Counted from the stretch's first letter, positions 37,001 to 49,300 are shown. The stretch: 64,000 nucleotides of DNA from Poteriospumella lacustris (GCA_008000375.1 SMOI01000081.1:33491-97490), one strand, 5' to 3'. The notes: a model not told the origin generated them from the letters alone. Made by a program: numbers and translations.

Positions 37001-37102
37001 GGATAAACGATTCGAAAGAAACAGTGATCGTCCAGAAAGAGGGGTGCTTCGAAATGGTAGTTGCAGCAATCGCGACTGGGAAATATATCGAAGTCTCAGC
37101 AT
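31092..37102 (-). CDS. Very large protein with mitochondrial-type leader
   Basis: Exons are 35826-37102, 35312-35734 and 31092-35238, with introns of 91 and 73 nt; the product is 1948 aa. The start is ATG 37102. The first 45 residues are rich in Arg, Ser and Leu and lack acidic residues (MLRLRYISQSRLLQLPF onwards), with RWLSQE after them. This is a mitochondrial presequence by composition; dual or plastid targeting cannot be excluded, but no signal peptide is present. Residues of about 60-1500 are mostly predicted helices with recurrent Leu/Ala spacing, suggesting a helical-repeat solenoid such as FASTK- or PPR-like RNA-binding proteins, but I cannot match a defined repeat or a RAP domain. 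The last 300 residues are disordered, with Ala/Glu runs, and Lys/Arg-rich. A role in organelle RNA metabolism is a hypothesis only. Confidence 0.7.
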
Positions 37103-37705
37103 CCTTTATCTATCTCTTTGTCGAGAGAAACCTGAATCAGATGGTTCACTCCGGATCAGATTGCAAGTCCTGCACAAGAAAATATCTCTTTGACCGGTGC
37201 TATCACAATTGCAAAACGAAAATCAAGATGGGATTCCGCTTTGTGCTTCGGTACGCTCACGAGAAGACAAAAAATACTCGTCAATTGTCTCCATAAATAC
37301 GGCAGAGAAAGAGAGATGACTGTGGTCGCGGTTGGTGGAGATTCTCTGTACATAACATAGGGTAAATAAGCTTCAGATAAATATGTATACATAAGACATT
37401 TGTACTTCGTAGTACTGAAAAGCCGTTACAAATTGTGCATTATTTTACGACTCTCCTTCTCATGACTGTCTGTGTCTGATGATGATTTGACTGATGAGAA
37501 GTTTGACGGATTGGATCTCATATTGTATTGATTACATTCCTCATTGGCTGAAGGAATCGAGCTCCCACTCACTTTATTGGCCATTTGGGTGCAATTTCTC
37601 ACAGTGACTGTTAGCATAGGAGCAAAGGAGTTCACGATTCGGCCAGTGAGTTTGGTTAGCTAGAGACAGTGCCTACCATTTTCATAGATAAAGACTCCAA
37701 AGAAA
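37103..37705. promoter_or_regulatory. Divergent spacer, large leader protein / glycosyltransferase-like
   Basis: A 603-bp head-to-head gap, AT-richer than its neighbours, especially 37380-37620. Two short minus-strand frames there look random. It probably holds the two promoters. Confidence 0.35.
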
Positions 37706-39395
37706 ATGATAAAATTATGGGCCCTACTTGCACTAGTTTCCATGGTACCATTATGGCTCATTTTTGTTACCCATTCCACCACTAAACTTCCACCGATTTC
37801 TGTCACAATGCCACCGGCGTTCAATCGAAGGCCGAAAACAGAGACACGAAACATCAGCTTACCAACAGTTGCAGTTCGTGGGAAAATTCTTTTCATGACA
37901 GCCAGTTACAACTTAAGGCAATACATGCAATTGTGGAAGGTTCTCGAAAGTTATCGCGACATATGCGAACTAGGTTGGGACGTCGACATTGCCATTCAAA
38001 CTTCCACGGATGAATTAAGTCCCAACTCAGAGTATGGCTGGCAATTGCAACAATCTCTTTATTGCAATCGAATACAGCAGAATATGAATATTTCTTTTCA
38101 AGCGTTTGGTCCAATAGGCTTTGGGTTGAACAGCCAGCATCGCCAAATCGTGAAGGAGAACATTGATGCCTATGACTACTTCATTTACAGTGAAGAAGAT
38201 ATGCTCTTCACCCCGCACCATTTGTCAGCTTATCTTTATCAAGAACAAAAGCTACGTGACCTATTCCCAAACCATTGGATCAATTATACGATCGGTTATT
38301 TGCGGTAAGGGTGACCCCGCGCTTGATCGAAGATCATCTTATCCTGCACCCTTACCTCTCTATATAGATACGAAGAATACAATCAATCGATGGGACAAGT
38401 CTCGTGGGAATATATGCCCGATAAGGTACGCCAAAGGTGGTATTGGAATTGGTAGCGAGCGCTGTTTGACACGGCACGACTGTTGCCGTCTCTTCCAGAT
38501 TCATGTCGTCAAGGTGGACAATGCTGTTCTCTCATCTTACCAACAACGCCATCCCGATCGCTTTACTCCAGATACAGGGTACTATGTGGTGACCAATAAC
38601 CTGAACCAAGCGTTTTACATTATTCCTCGTTTGCAAATGAAGCATCTCGAACAAACGTACGTTGCAACGCACATCGACTCTGACCCTGTACTGGAGTTGC
38701 GTGTACTGAGGGTGGGGGCTTGCTTCTTGTTAGTTGTGAGTTTCTTAGCAAACCGGGTCGCAATATGTTCATGCAGGAGCTACGTCGGTACGTGCATTTT
38801 CCTCTATTGATGTTGGCAAGTGTGTGTCGTTGGACAATGTTCACTCTCGTTGTGATTGATTAGGGCGTTAAACCGAGATTGGAAGTATTTATCTGTTGGT
38901 GTATCTGTACGTACCCAATCGATTGAATGGAATAATATGCCTTTATCTTACCCCTGGAGATCAACTGTGATTCATTTTGTTGATGCTGTTTGGTTATGTA
39001 GGAGTGGAGCTCCAGCTTTCAACAAGTACTGCAATGTGGTCTACGACGAATCGTACCCATTGAACATTTCCAATCTTTTCGGTTACACCATCTGACGAAC
39101 ATTGGACACAAGCGTCGATTGAGGTATGTTGTATACGTATATGTCTCACGTTGCTGTGATTCTTTATGCCTGGCGCTAATATGAGGGAATATTGTTTTCT
39201 TTTCTCGGAATGATCGACCATAGAAAAGAGCTACTGACGATGCAACACTGGCAAGCGTTGATCAACGACAAACGTCGCCAACCCAGTAGCATGACTCACG
39301 TGTACGATACCATTGTGTACGAACAATACAATTTGCACTTGCTCAATTATTCTCGGTTGGATGGGCACATCAAATACGTGAAATGGAAAGAGTAA
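37706..39395 (+). CDS. Type II membrane glycosyltransferase-like protein, 7 exons
   Basis: Exons are 37706-38304, 38368-38425, 38499-38656, 38734-38787, 38864-38906, 39002-39123 and 39224-39395, giving 401 aa. The introns are 63, 73, 77, 76, 95 and 100 nt; four of the six donors read GTACG. The protein has a short cytosolic N-terminus, a signal anchor at residues 4-22 (LWALLALVSMVPLWLIFV) and a luminal domain, the usual Golgi glycosyltransferase plan. Around residue 160 is DYFIYSEEDM, an acidic motif placed like the metal- or nucleotide-sugar-binding acidic motifs of many glycosyltransferases. Other conserved-looking blocks are RGKILFMTASYNLRQY, TGYYVVTNNLNQAFYI and CEFLSKPGRN, the last created by the 38656/38734 junction. 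I cannot assign a CAZy family. A role in protein or cell-surface glycan synthesis is likely but unproven. Confidence 0.72.
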
Positions 39396-39567
39396 ACATG
39401 GGGCCGTCCTGTCACATTTACCGTGTATCTGTCGCCTATTGACCTGACTGTCTCAGTTGTAAATGCCATAGTCGTGATGTCAAAAGCACAATAACAACGC
39501 CTCGTTCACATCTTTTTACAAATGGTGTTTTCTTTTCGCATTCCTATCTATCTACGCCGACGTGGAT
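39396..39567. other. Tail-to-tail spacer
   Basis: A 172-bp convergent gap between the glycosyltransferase-like and PUF6-like genes. Nothing but the two 3' ends is visible. Confidence 0.5.
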
Positions 39568-42500
39568 TCATTTGCGTCCACGAGTTGATCGCCGCGTAGC
39601 CGCAGGCTCATCGTCGGCATTGTCATCATTATCGTCACCGTCGTCTTCGTCGGTGGCTTTCTTGGCGGGGGTCTTAGCAGGTGTCTTAGCAGGAGTCTTA
39701 GCGGGGGTCTTGGCAGGCGTCTTCGCAGGTGCTGTCTTCGCAGGGGTTTTCGCTGCAGGGGTCTTAGCGGGGGTTTTGGCCGCAGCCTTGGCAGGGGTCT
39801 TGGCGGGTGTCTTGGCAGGTGTCTTTGGAGCCGCAGAGGTGGATTTACGGCCACCACGCTTGGCGGTGGTCTCTTCTTCCTCCTCACTGTCTTCATCCAT
39901 TTCTTCCGCCTCCTCTTCTTCGACAGCCGTCAAGCGTGCTCGCTTCGAGGCAGTGTTAGGTGCAGTGGTGGTAGCAGTGGCAGCCGCAGCAGCAGCAATG
40001 CGACTGGATCGACGAGAAGCCGTGGATGCAACGGACTCGGTATCAGACTCGTCCGCCGCCGCCGCCGCATCATTCTTGAAGTACAAGTCGGTGCTATCTT
40101 CGGTGTTCGAGCGCGAGCGCTTGCCCGACCGAGTCGCACGCGTCTCCACTTCAGCAACAGGAGGAACGTCCTCGACGGGAGCAGCGACAGCGACAACGGC
40201 GGCAGCAGCACGGCCGCGCTTCACAGCGGAAGTGGGCGCAGGAGCAGGAGCAGGAGCAGGTGCCTCAACCACCGCCTCGACAACCGCCGCTTTCTTGCCC
40301 TTCTTCTCAGCCGTCTTAGGGGCGGCCTTCTGAGAGTCAGCCGCGTGCACTTGCACACTAGCAGCCAACAACTTCGCCAACAATTTAGCACCTTCCTGAG
40401 CCTCATTTGGTGCCCAGGTTTCACCTGCCAACGCCTTGAAAGACTGATGCATCTCCGCAAACAACGAAGGGAATTGGAACAACGTATGCAGGGCAAAGCA
40501 ACCACGATTGCAATTCAGGTATCGTTGGAAGACATCAGAATGCGCTTGGAAGTGCTTCAACAGCTGTTGAGCAATACCTTCGGGTGACAACGCGAGGCCA
40601 TTAACAGCCATTTCCAATTGCGACGAAGGAGCCACGACCGAAGTAGCGTTTTGCTTGTGTTGCGCGGCATCTTCCGATTGATATTGATGCAACAAACGAA
40701 GTGCCTTGTTGCTCTCCTTCTCACCTTCCGTGTGAGCAAACACCAACGCCATTTCAAACTGCAAAAGCTTCTTCAACAACGAATGCGCGCAAGCGTCTTC
40801 TTCAATGGGCAACAAGTCTTTCTTGTTGGCATTGTTATTGTTGTTGCTGCTACTATTGGACGTAGACTTCGACTTATTCTTGTCCGCTTGCGCCTCGGCA
40901 AGAAGCTTTTGGTATTCCTCATCATCACCCACGTCGTTCTCCGCCTCATCGTCCTCCACACCGTCAAATTCGTCGGGAAGCACGTCTCCCTCCTCATCTT
41001 CGTCGTCGTCCTCCTCTCCCTCTTCTTCGTCGTCGTCGTCTTCCTCATCATCATCCTCGTCATCTTCATCCATTTGTTCTTTCTTTTCCGACGACGTTTC
41101 GTTGACAACGACAAATTGATCAGCAAAAACATTGGCGAGACTTTCTGCCAACGCCACCGGAGTAAAGGCTTCATAGACCGCTTGCAACACTTTCACACCA
41201 TAACGAGAACGCACCAAATCGTTGGCATACATTGTGCAAATCTTCAACAAGATTGGCTTGATATAGACGATATGTTCCTTACGACGTAAGTCATCATCTT
41301 TCTTCGAATAAGGTGACTTCACATCCAAAACTTGGCTTTCATCGGTCTCCAAATGACGTTGTTGAGGGGTCAAGAGACGTAACACTAGCTTATGTGCATT
41401 GTGATGCAAACAGATTTGCAACCAAGCAGGATCCTTGTAACCCACAATATCACCATTCGCCGCATACTGGACCACACGTTCGGTGGCTTTCAATTCATCA
41501 AAGAAAGACTTGTGAACGTTCACTGTGTCATCGACCACATCAATCAAACGAATGATACCCAGATAAGCGGACTCGTGTACCAAGGATTCCAACACGTGTC
41601 CCTTCAAGGACTTGACAATTCGCTTACGATCCTTAGCCGATGAATTGGTGATCACAAAGGCCATGACCTTGGCACCAGGCTTCGTAGAAAGTAATTTAGG
41701 ACCGGCTTCAGCAAGGGCATTGACCAACTCATTGATACGATTGGTGTTTTTGTTATTCACAGGTGCTGCCTCTTCGTTACCGGTGGCGGTAGTCTCCGAA
41801 GGAACAAAATTGGCCAATTCTTGGACGTATTCCCACAACAGATGATGTGCATACACAAACGAAATCAAATTCTTCTGGATAAGCTTCAAAGCCAAATCAC
41901 GCATATGATCAAGGATCGCCGCCGCCTTGTTGGGCAGGGCGACAATAAGTTCGTGAAGATTCTTCGGTGTCTCATGCACCAAAATAGTGAACTTCTTTCC
42001 ATAGAATTCAGCCTTCAACGTGCGCGAAACGGGTGTGGGATACAATTGAAGAATCGTTTCCACCACACGTGCTCCAATGACGTGAGTTCCAAGCGAAACA
42101 AACGAACCCTGCAAAGATTGGGCGATCTTCTTCAATTGTGGCTTTTGATTGCAATAGTTCATTGCCTTCAAGACAACGAAATGTCCATAAGGAGTCTTCG
42201 CGACTTCACCCATTTTGGCTTGAATCTCCGCGAGAACAACGTCCTGCTGAGCAACAGTACCGAATTGAATAATAGCTTGTACAATGCGGGAAGCATCGTG
42301 GCGCAAGGTAACATCCATGACGTGTTGATTCATGGCCTTCAACATTTCCTTGACCATGTTAGCCTTCACCTCTTCTGGCGTTGAATGCTCTCGAAGCTTG
42401 TTCCAATGAACCTTCATTTGCTCGACCTACACGATTCAACAATCAAAATAAGAATCGATCAACTGATATCGATCTCCAGTATAACACTTACAAGCTTCGA

Positions 42501-42840
42501 ATACGGCTTGTGGCTGTAATTTGGCTGGGAAGCAGCCTTCGCAGCATTCTTGCTCACAGGAGCAGAGACTTCCTTGGGTTGCTTTTTGCTCTTATCGAAC
42601 GTTTTGCTCTTATCGAACTTTTTGCTCTTATCGAACTTATCGCCTTTGGGCTTGAATCCCTTGCCGCTAATCTTCTTCTTGAGGTCCACAAGCGATTTTG
42701 GCTTTGAGTCCTGTGAAAATTTCAATGTTATATGCATTGGATCATGCTTGAGGAGACGATAGCATGCAACATACCTTCTTGTTGAACGACTTATAAGGCT
42801 TTTTGCCATTTGGCTTTTTGTCTCCTTTGCCTGCAACCAT
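39568..42840 (-). CDS. PUF6/PUM3 (Penguin)-type pumilio protein with H1-like tail
   Basis: Exons are 42775-42840, 42492-42710 and 39568-42426, with introns of 64 and 65 nt; the product is 1047 aa. The start ATG 42840 opens a lysine-rich leader (MVAGKGDKKPNGKKPYK). A basic linker has the KFDKSK hexapeptide repeated in tandem. Residues of about 97-430 are pumilio-type helical repeats (for example VTLRHDASRIVQAIIQFG and YGHFVVLKAMNYC). A long acidic stretch follows, and then a CPL-type region (about 600-720). This matches yeast Puf6 and human PUM3, nucleolar proteins of 60S ribosome biogenesis. The C-terminal 240 residues are unusual: a Lys/Ala/Pro-rich tail with more than 15 copies of the (A)KTPAK repeat, as in histone H1 tails, followed by an acidic end and RSTRGRK. 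Nuclear or nucleolar location is expected. Confidence 0.88.
39640..39840. repeat. Tandem KTPAK-coding repeat
   Basis: Imperfect 12-15-bp units reading GGGGTCTTAGCAGGTGTCTT-like on the + strand encode successive KTPAK units on the - strand in the tail of the PUF6-like gene. Codons vary between units (GCT, GCC, GCG; ACC, ACT), so the amino-acid pattern is kept better than the DNA. Confidence 0.85.
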
Positions 42841-43147
42841 TTTCTTCTCTCTGACTTAAACCAGATCAACAGTCCAATAGTTCAATTGTAGGAGTCAGTA
42901 TCAATCAATTTACAAGAACGTTAGACGTTGACATCATATGGTTGGGAAGAAGGAAAGCGTCGGTCTCTCAACCAACGACTTTCTTCGTGTCGCTGTGTGT
43001 CCTCCACAATCCAACCTCCACAGACATTAGGTTTTCTGTGCTGTTTTGAGGTGTCAGTAGCACGGATCATCATACTGGGACGAGGGCGATGAATGGTCGT
43101 CCAACAAATGATACGTAGTGAGCATTACCAGTGGGCGATTTTTTGTT
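42841..43147. other. Spacer between two minus-strand genes
   Basis: A 307-bp gap with the PUF6-like promoter and the kinase 3' end. No other element is visible. Confidence 0.45.
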
Positions 43148-45616
43148 TCAACCAAGCGATTCTGAAATATCTTCAATTTGTTCGTAAATTCTCGAAAAGG
43201 GAAGGCGATTCTTTCGTTCAAAGGACCACGACGTTCGCATTATGTCCTCCAATTTAGCTCGCTCGTCTGGTGGAATACTGGGAAAACAACTGGCTGGATC
43301 ACCATCTAAAATCGGATGTACGATGTTATCCCTGACGCCTTTGACAAATTGATAGCGCACCCATTGCAGCACGACGTTTGGATCTTGTCCTTCATCATTG
43401 AATGTGAAGCTAAACTTCTTCCAGAAATCAGATGTCACCAAGCAATCATGCATGAGAATTGCAAATGAATATACATCCGTTAACAGGTTGCATTTTTTCT
43501 GGAGAAACACTTCAGGAGCAAGATACCACAGCGATCCACGGATATCAACAACGGTGCCCATTGAAGTTAACAACGATTCACTTTGCTGTCGCTGGTGCTC
43601 TAACGTTCGAGAAATCCCCAAGTCCCCAACTTTGGCCACAAACTTACGACCTTTGTCACCGATTTCGAGTAACACATTCTCTGGTTTCAAATCACGATGG
43701 AACACATTTTGTTCGTGTAGAACCTTCATTCCATTGCAAACGCCCAATAAAATGTCAATCATGATAGGAAGTTCATCAACCACATAGTTGAATCCAGCCT
43801 CTTTTCGCTTGTTCAAGCAGACGTTAATGAAGTCTCTCAAGTTTCCCTGCGAACAATATTCACTGACCATGATAACATGGTGTGAAGCGACTTTGTCTTC
43901 AAATACATTGACATCATCCTGGTTCGCTACCAACCCACGTTTCATAACACCATACAGCTTCACCACATGCTCATTGCCACGCAATTGGCATAGCAGCATG
44001 ATTTCGTGCTTGAATGCTTCGATATGGTGTGATTCAGTGCCTTGCAATTGCTTCAAAGCCAGCCATTTTTGTTTGCCTTTGTGGTGCGCTCTATAGACGG
44101 TTGCAAATCCTCCTTTTCCAATACTGACTATTCGATAATTGGGATTATCGTTCCCAATTTCGAATTCTGATACTTCCAGTTCCACCACATCATCTTTTAA
44201 GGCGCTATGAAGTCCAAGTAAAATGCCAATTTGATCATGAATGGTACTCGATTTTCTCTTGAAACAATCCTCGACGATTTGTTTCATGGCGATCGCCACA
44301 GGATTCGACAAATGATACGGGGGGTCACTCAAACAATCATCCAAGCTATAGTCTGAAGACCCAATACTTCGGTCATCCTCCGATTCGTTGATATCAACAA
44401 AGAAGATCAACGCAACAATAAGTCCAAACCACGATAATAGTGTCAATGGGGCTCTCTTCAATTCCCCTGGGATTCGTGGTCGCGGGCCTGGCAAATCCAT
44501 AGGTAATGAACGTGTGAGGAGATTGGTCTCAGCCCCATCTGCGATACGCTCTGTCACGTCGACGTCAGAAGCGTTATCGAGACCTTGAAGGAGAGCTACA
44601 GCATTCAAGTTGATTTGGAATCCTTGATTTTCTTTTCTTATAAACACATGCTCCAGCGATATAGGCACGAATGGTGCATCAAGAGCAACAAAGCCTCGCA
44701 ACAATTTGGCGAGCTTCAACACTGCGTTCACCGCATGATATTCACGGAAAATCTTCGATCGACGTATATCATGCCACCATTCTACAAAGCCAACATCCGC
44801 CATTCGAGTAGCGTTTCTGCAAACCACAAGAATTTTGTTCGTCGAGGAGGAAGGGGAGTAGGTATAGCTTTCCATTTCAGCGCGGTAAACAACGTCACCC
44901 TTGACCCACCCAACAACTTCGATAGTTGAATTATCATTGGCCAAAGAAATCATTTTCTCAAGAGTCTTCGCTCGATCGAAGTGCACCTGAAAAAGGAAGA
45001 ACGTTGCAAAAGATAAGAAGTTGAATGTACGATTGTCAAGCGGAGGATCGAAGCTTACGCTGAATACTTGAACGTTTTGACATTGGTTCAATGATCCCGA
45101 GTAAATTCCCGGCGATAACCGTTTCTGTATGGAAAGTCGACATGTAGCATGTAATTGATGTGGCATGCGTTTGTCCGAGGGCTTCTGATCTGAATTTTTT
45201 ATTATTTGATCCATCCTCATCTTCAGAATTCCGACGTCGTTGACAAATTTTCTGCTGTAGCCATCCAGAATTCTCTTCAAATGACCTGGACTGATCAATG
45301 TCCGTCCATTTTCTGCTGGGAAACAGTAAGACAACTTCCCTTTATTATCCAACTGATATTGATCACCTCTACAAGTGCCTTGACATTCCTCGTTGTCCGG
45401 CTGGCAACACATTGATGCCTCGGTACAGAAAATTGCCACGAACGTGAAATCCGTTTCAACACGAATCGATATTTCCACTGGGACACTTTGAGAGCTTTTC
45501 TCGTCCAAAAAACTGGTTAGTACTGAAATAAGTTTCCTCTCCTCTTCATTTCGCACTGCGTGCCCCGGAAAGCAACTACTAGCCCAGGACAGCAAGTACT
45601 CGATGAATCTATTCAT
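43148..45616 (-). CDS. Transmembrane protein kinase with DLG in place of DFG
   Basis: Exons are 45059-45616 and 43148-44986, giving 798 aa. The 72-nt intron (GTAAGC...TTTTTCAG) is stop-free and a multiple of three. The ATG at 45616 is the first in frame. Residues 1-360 are a non-kinase region with eight or more cysteines near 75-95. A hydrophobic helix at about 362-382 (LTLLSWFGLIVALIFFV) is a probable membrane anchor. The kinase domain covers about 465-790. It has the glycine loop IGKGGFATVY, the VAIK-type lysine in WLALKQL, HRDLKPENVLL, and APE in LAPEVF. The metal-binding motif is KVGDLGISR, with Asp kept and Phe replaced by Leu, as in some active kinases such as RIP kinases. All catalytic residues are present, so it should be active, probably on Ser/Thr. 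Topology puts the kinase in the cytosol if the anchor is real. Ligand and pathway are unknown. Confidence 0.88.
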   Translation of the reverse strand: MNRFIEYLLSWASSCFPGHAVRNEEERKLISVLTSFLDEKSSQSVPVEISIRVETDFTFVAIFCTEASMCCQPDNEECQGTCRGDQYQLDNKGKLSYCFPAENGRTLISPGHLKRILDGYSRKFVNDVGILKMRMDQIIKNSDQKPSDKRMPHQLHATCRLSIQKRLSPGIYSGSLNQCQNVQVFSVSFDPPLDNRTFNFLSFATFFLFQVHFDRAKTLEKMISLANDNSTIEVVGWVKGDVVYRAEMESYTYSPSSSTNKILVVCRNATRMADVGFVEWWHDIRRSKIFREYHAVNAVLKLAKLLRGFVALDAPFVPISLEHVFIRKENQGFQINLNAVALLQGLDNASDVDVTERIADGAETNLLTRSLPMDLPGPRPRIPGELKRAPLTLLSWFGLIVALIFFVDINESEDDRSIGSSDYSLDDCLSDPPYHLSNPVAIAMKQIVEDCFKRKSSTIHDQIGILLGLHSALKDDVVELEVSEFEIGNDNPNYRIVSIGKGGFATVYRAHHKGKQKWLALKQLQGTESHHIEAFKHEIMLLCQLRGNEHVVKLYGVMKRGLVANQDDVNVFEDKVASHHVIMVSEYCSQGNLRDFINVCLNKRKEAGFNYVVDELPIMIDILLGVCNGMKVLHEQNVFHRDLKPENVLLEIGDKGRKFVAKVGDLGISRTLEHQRQQSESLLTSMGTVVDIRGSLWYLAPEVFLQKKCNLLTDVYSFAILMHDCLVTSDFWKKFSFTFNDEGQDPNVVLQWVRYQFVKGVRDNIVHPILDGDPASCFPSIPPDERAKLEDIMRTSWSFERKNRLPFSRIYEQIEDISESLG

Positions 45617-46307
45617 ACAGACGAAATCAGATCTGAGCAATAAACGAAGAAATCACTGAACATACGATGCTTCAGAAGCCCATGCGTGAGTCTGTTGTAG
45701 CTCTCCCATTCTCTCGCTGTACTTTAAGAACAGTGCTACTCAACGCGGTTGAAGTAAACACATCAAACTCCCTCTTTTTCTAAATCAGCAGTTTTCCACC
45801 AACGACCGGCAGTAGGTTTGACTTCCAACCTTTGATACTTAAAGCGTTAACTACAGTATGTGGTTGTCGATCGAAAGAACTGCTATGTTGTTGTTTGAGC
45901 AACCTGCATCATGTCTGCGTCGTCGTCGTGTCAGCTTACGCCAGTCTGGGTAGTCCTGAGACTCTAGACATTTGTGGGTGACTTGGTTGTCGGTTCGTCG
46001 GTTCGCTCACGCTGTCACACTTCCGTTGTGCTGCAGCATCTTCTTGTGTCGATTGATAGAGGCCTGAGTTCTTCGCCACTGCAGTGAAAGTCATGATGAT
46101 TCTACATTGGTTTGGTAGGGTGAATGATCAACACGATCGTGGTAGTTGTTTGTTGTTTATTTGGACTTAGTGCAGAACCTAGGACTCTCTACTAGGACAA
46201 GGAGCGGCTTCAAGACTTTGGATTGTGCTTCCATAATCACGATAATCTTGATCACTTGATCTACACCGACACCAATTATTATTAGCGACCGTCTTCCTTG
46301 ATCGAAG
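45617..46307. promoter_or_regulatory. Divergent spacer, kinase / VHS-GAT adaptor
   Basis: A 691-bp head-to-head gap without an open frame of note, presumed to hold both promoters and 5' UTRs. No tRNA-like or repeat element was seen. Confidence 0.4.
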
Positions 46308-49300
46308 ATGGATGGAAGGAACAGAACTTATGCCGGGTCATCGGAGTTCGGTACGTCCGCTGTCGAATTCGTCGAAACTTCAAACCCCTTACGAAAACAC
46401 ACACACTTTCTTTTTGGCAGAGGCTCTTTTGTTGGCTGTTGATAAAGCTACCAGTAACACTCTATTTCAACCTGATTGGGAGGTCAACAGAGTATGCGTT
46501 GAAGGAATGAACTTGATCGGAAAACCTGAGGTGTAAGTGTTGTCCCTGCGGAGCTTACGCGTGTATTGTGTATTCAACGTCTTCTTCTCGTTTTAACGTA
46601 CAGGGCATATGAAATCGGAGAGGAAATTCAAAAGAAGTTAAAAGCCCCGGAGTCGCGTGTGGTCATTCTTACGCTGCATCTGATCGATTCCTTTGTGAAC
46701 GAATGCGGACAGAAATGGCATGTCGTGATGAATGACAAAGGACTTTGCGACGAAATTGTGCGTATGGCTCTTCGATATGTGGGTAAAGGAGGCTCAGAAA
46801 ATGTGGCTGTCGTCGATGCATGCAGTGATTTGGTGCAAAGTTGGGGTGAGGCATTTCTCCCACACCGAAAGCAGTATCCTAACATCGTAGAGATGTACAT
46901 CTCGTTGCGAAATGTGGGCTTTCCATTCAAATCAATGCGTCAGCATGATTTCCATCATGCACCTGGGTACCATCCACCCGCGAATTTCCATCATACCCCC
47001 GCCACTGATGCCGATGCTGCCTTGGCCGCGTCGTTGCAAGCGTCGTTAAATGTCGAATCTGCTCGTGAGCGCTCTCGCGACTCTCCGGCGCATGTCCGTG
47101 GATATGATAGCCCTGCTCGCTTACCTGATGTGAGTGCTAAAAGCCGACAAGGGTCTGTTGGAGCTCGCCATTACGCTGAATCTCCCAGCTCCCGAACCGA
47201 CACGCCAACGGGAGGTGCTTCAGGCCGCTCCGCTCGGCCAAGTGCAACTCGACCGCCGGTGCCCGCCCCAACCACTTCTGGACCGGTCAATCCCCGAGAA
47301 TTAATGGAATCCTTATTGTCGGCAGCAAATCTATTGCGAGATTTAATTCGTGCGGCGACAACGTCCGAAGAAATCAGTCGCAATGAACTGGCCGCCGACA
47401 TTGCGGCGCAAATTCAAACGAACCAAAGTAAAATCAACATCGCGGTCGATCAATGCATGAACGATGGTCAGGTAAGGTCACATGGGTTGATAGATGGATT
47501 CGTTTATTCCTTAATTAACATTCATTCGTTGTGCCATCTTCTTGCTCTGTATGGTGTATGTAGCTTGTGGAACGGTTGTTTCGGGTCAACGATGATTCGC
47601 AATCGTTGGTGATCGTGTACCAAGAGATTCGCAACGGGAGAGTTACCTTGCAACAAGGCAAACAGAAGTTAAATCTGGGCGGAGGTGGTGGCGGCCGTAT
47701 GGATGGTGGTATTGCGACCGCTGTCGTATCGGATGGTTCTTCTCATCGTGGACCTGGAACACCTCAACGTATGGTTCCCAATGGTGGTGGAGGTGGCCAT
47801 CATGGTCCACCACCAACCATTCAAGTACCACCACCCACAGCAGTGGTTCAACAAGCACCAAGACCACCCCCTCCTCAACAATCGCCCACGACCACTCGTA
47901 AGAAAGGTCATCGAGCTGACTCGTTAGAAGGAGATCTCACGGTGATCACTGCGGAACCCGATCCTTTCGCTCCCCAAGCGATTGATGCCCTGTTTGACAC
48001 GAAACCCGCCGCTACCAATCAACGGAATTCCAGCAAACATACGAGTCCCACGAATTATCAACATGGTCACCAGGCAACTCCCGGTGGTCCTCCTCCTTCC
48101 CCGGCTCATCCGTTACCTCCACCGGATATCCCCGCCAAGGCTTTGAAGAATATCGATTCCGATTTACAATCCTTGGATGGCACCGTCATCGCGGCGGCGG
48201 AAGATCCATTCGCACCAGAAGCCTTGGATGCCTTGTTTGTCAAGAAACCCAACCCTGCTGCTCCAGCGGGACAAGGGCACTACCATCAACAGCTACCGCA
48301 GGCGGCACATCATTACCCAGCAGTGGCTGGTCACCATCATGTGCCCTATCCGACTCAATATCCGAATCAGGCGATCCCTGTCCCCATTCCCCCAGGATAT
48401 GCCTATCCGGGCCATCAACAGCATCCAATGGCGCATCATTATCCTGTACCGGTGGGTGTGCAACCGATTCAACGCCAGCAGCAACAGGCAGCTGTTCCGG
48501 CTATGCAGTATGCCATGCCCAATGGGGCGGTCGTCGGGCATCCCTATGGACAACAGCCAATGACGTCACCGAATCATCATCCGGCGCATCACGCGCAGAT
48601 TGCCCAGCCACAGATGCCACTGCAGGTGCAAGTTCCTCCACCGGCGGGTGGCTCTACACGGAATCACACGGCGCCCAACAGTACCAACGGATCTCCGACG
48701 CAACATGCGCAACAACAGCAAGCACAGCAACAGCAAGCACAGCAACAGCAAGGTGGGAGGGGATTTGATCCGTTTTCGCCCGCCGCTCTGGACGCTCTCT
48801 TCACGGGCCCCACCGTGACCCCTGCCAATCACCGTGATCATCACCATCCTCCGACCGCCGCCGGTGGTTATCCAGCGCAATTACCCCCGTCATCCGTAGG
48901 AGGAGGTGGTGGTGTACATCATCGCGTGGTTCACTTGCAACAAGATGACCACCACAGTCACCGAGGCAGTGGCGCCAACAGTGGACGTAATTCACCCGCT
49001 CGGTTTATGAACACCACGGACGCGCCCTCTGTTGCTGCTGGTCCTGGCACGGGCAGCAGTAAAGTGGATCCATTCAGTCCCGATGCGCTGGATGCTATGT
49101 TAGGGTTGAAGCCACCAACCGCAATGGGTCCAGGCATTGCCGATCCAAGAGTCAATCGTCCTTCGCATCCAAATAGTCATGCGGGCAGTCGATCGCATTC
49201 GCCGCGCGCCAGTGAACGTGTCGGTAACCCCGTCGCGAACATGACGGGACATACGCCCGGACGTGATCCGTTTAGTCCCGAAGCCCTGGACGCGCTCTTT

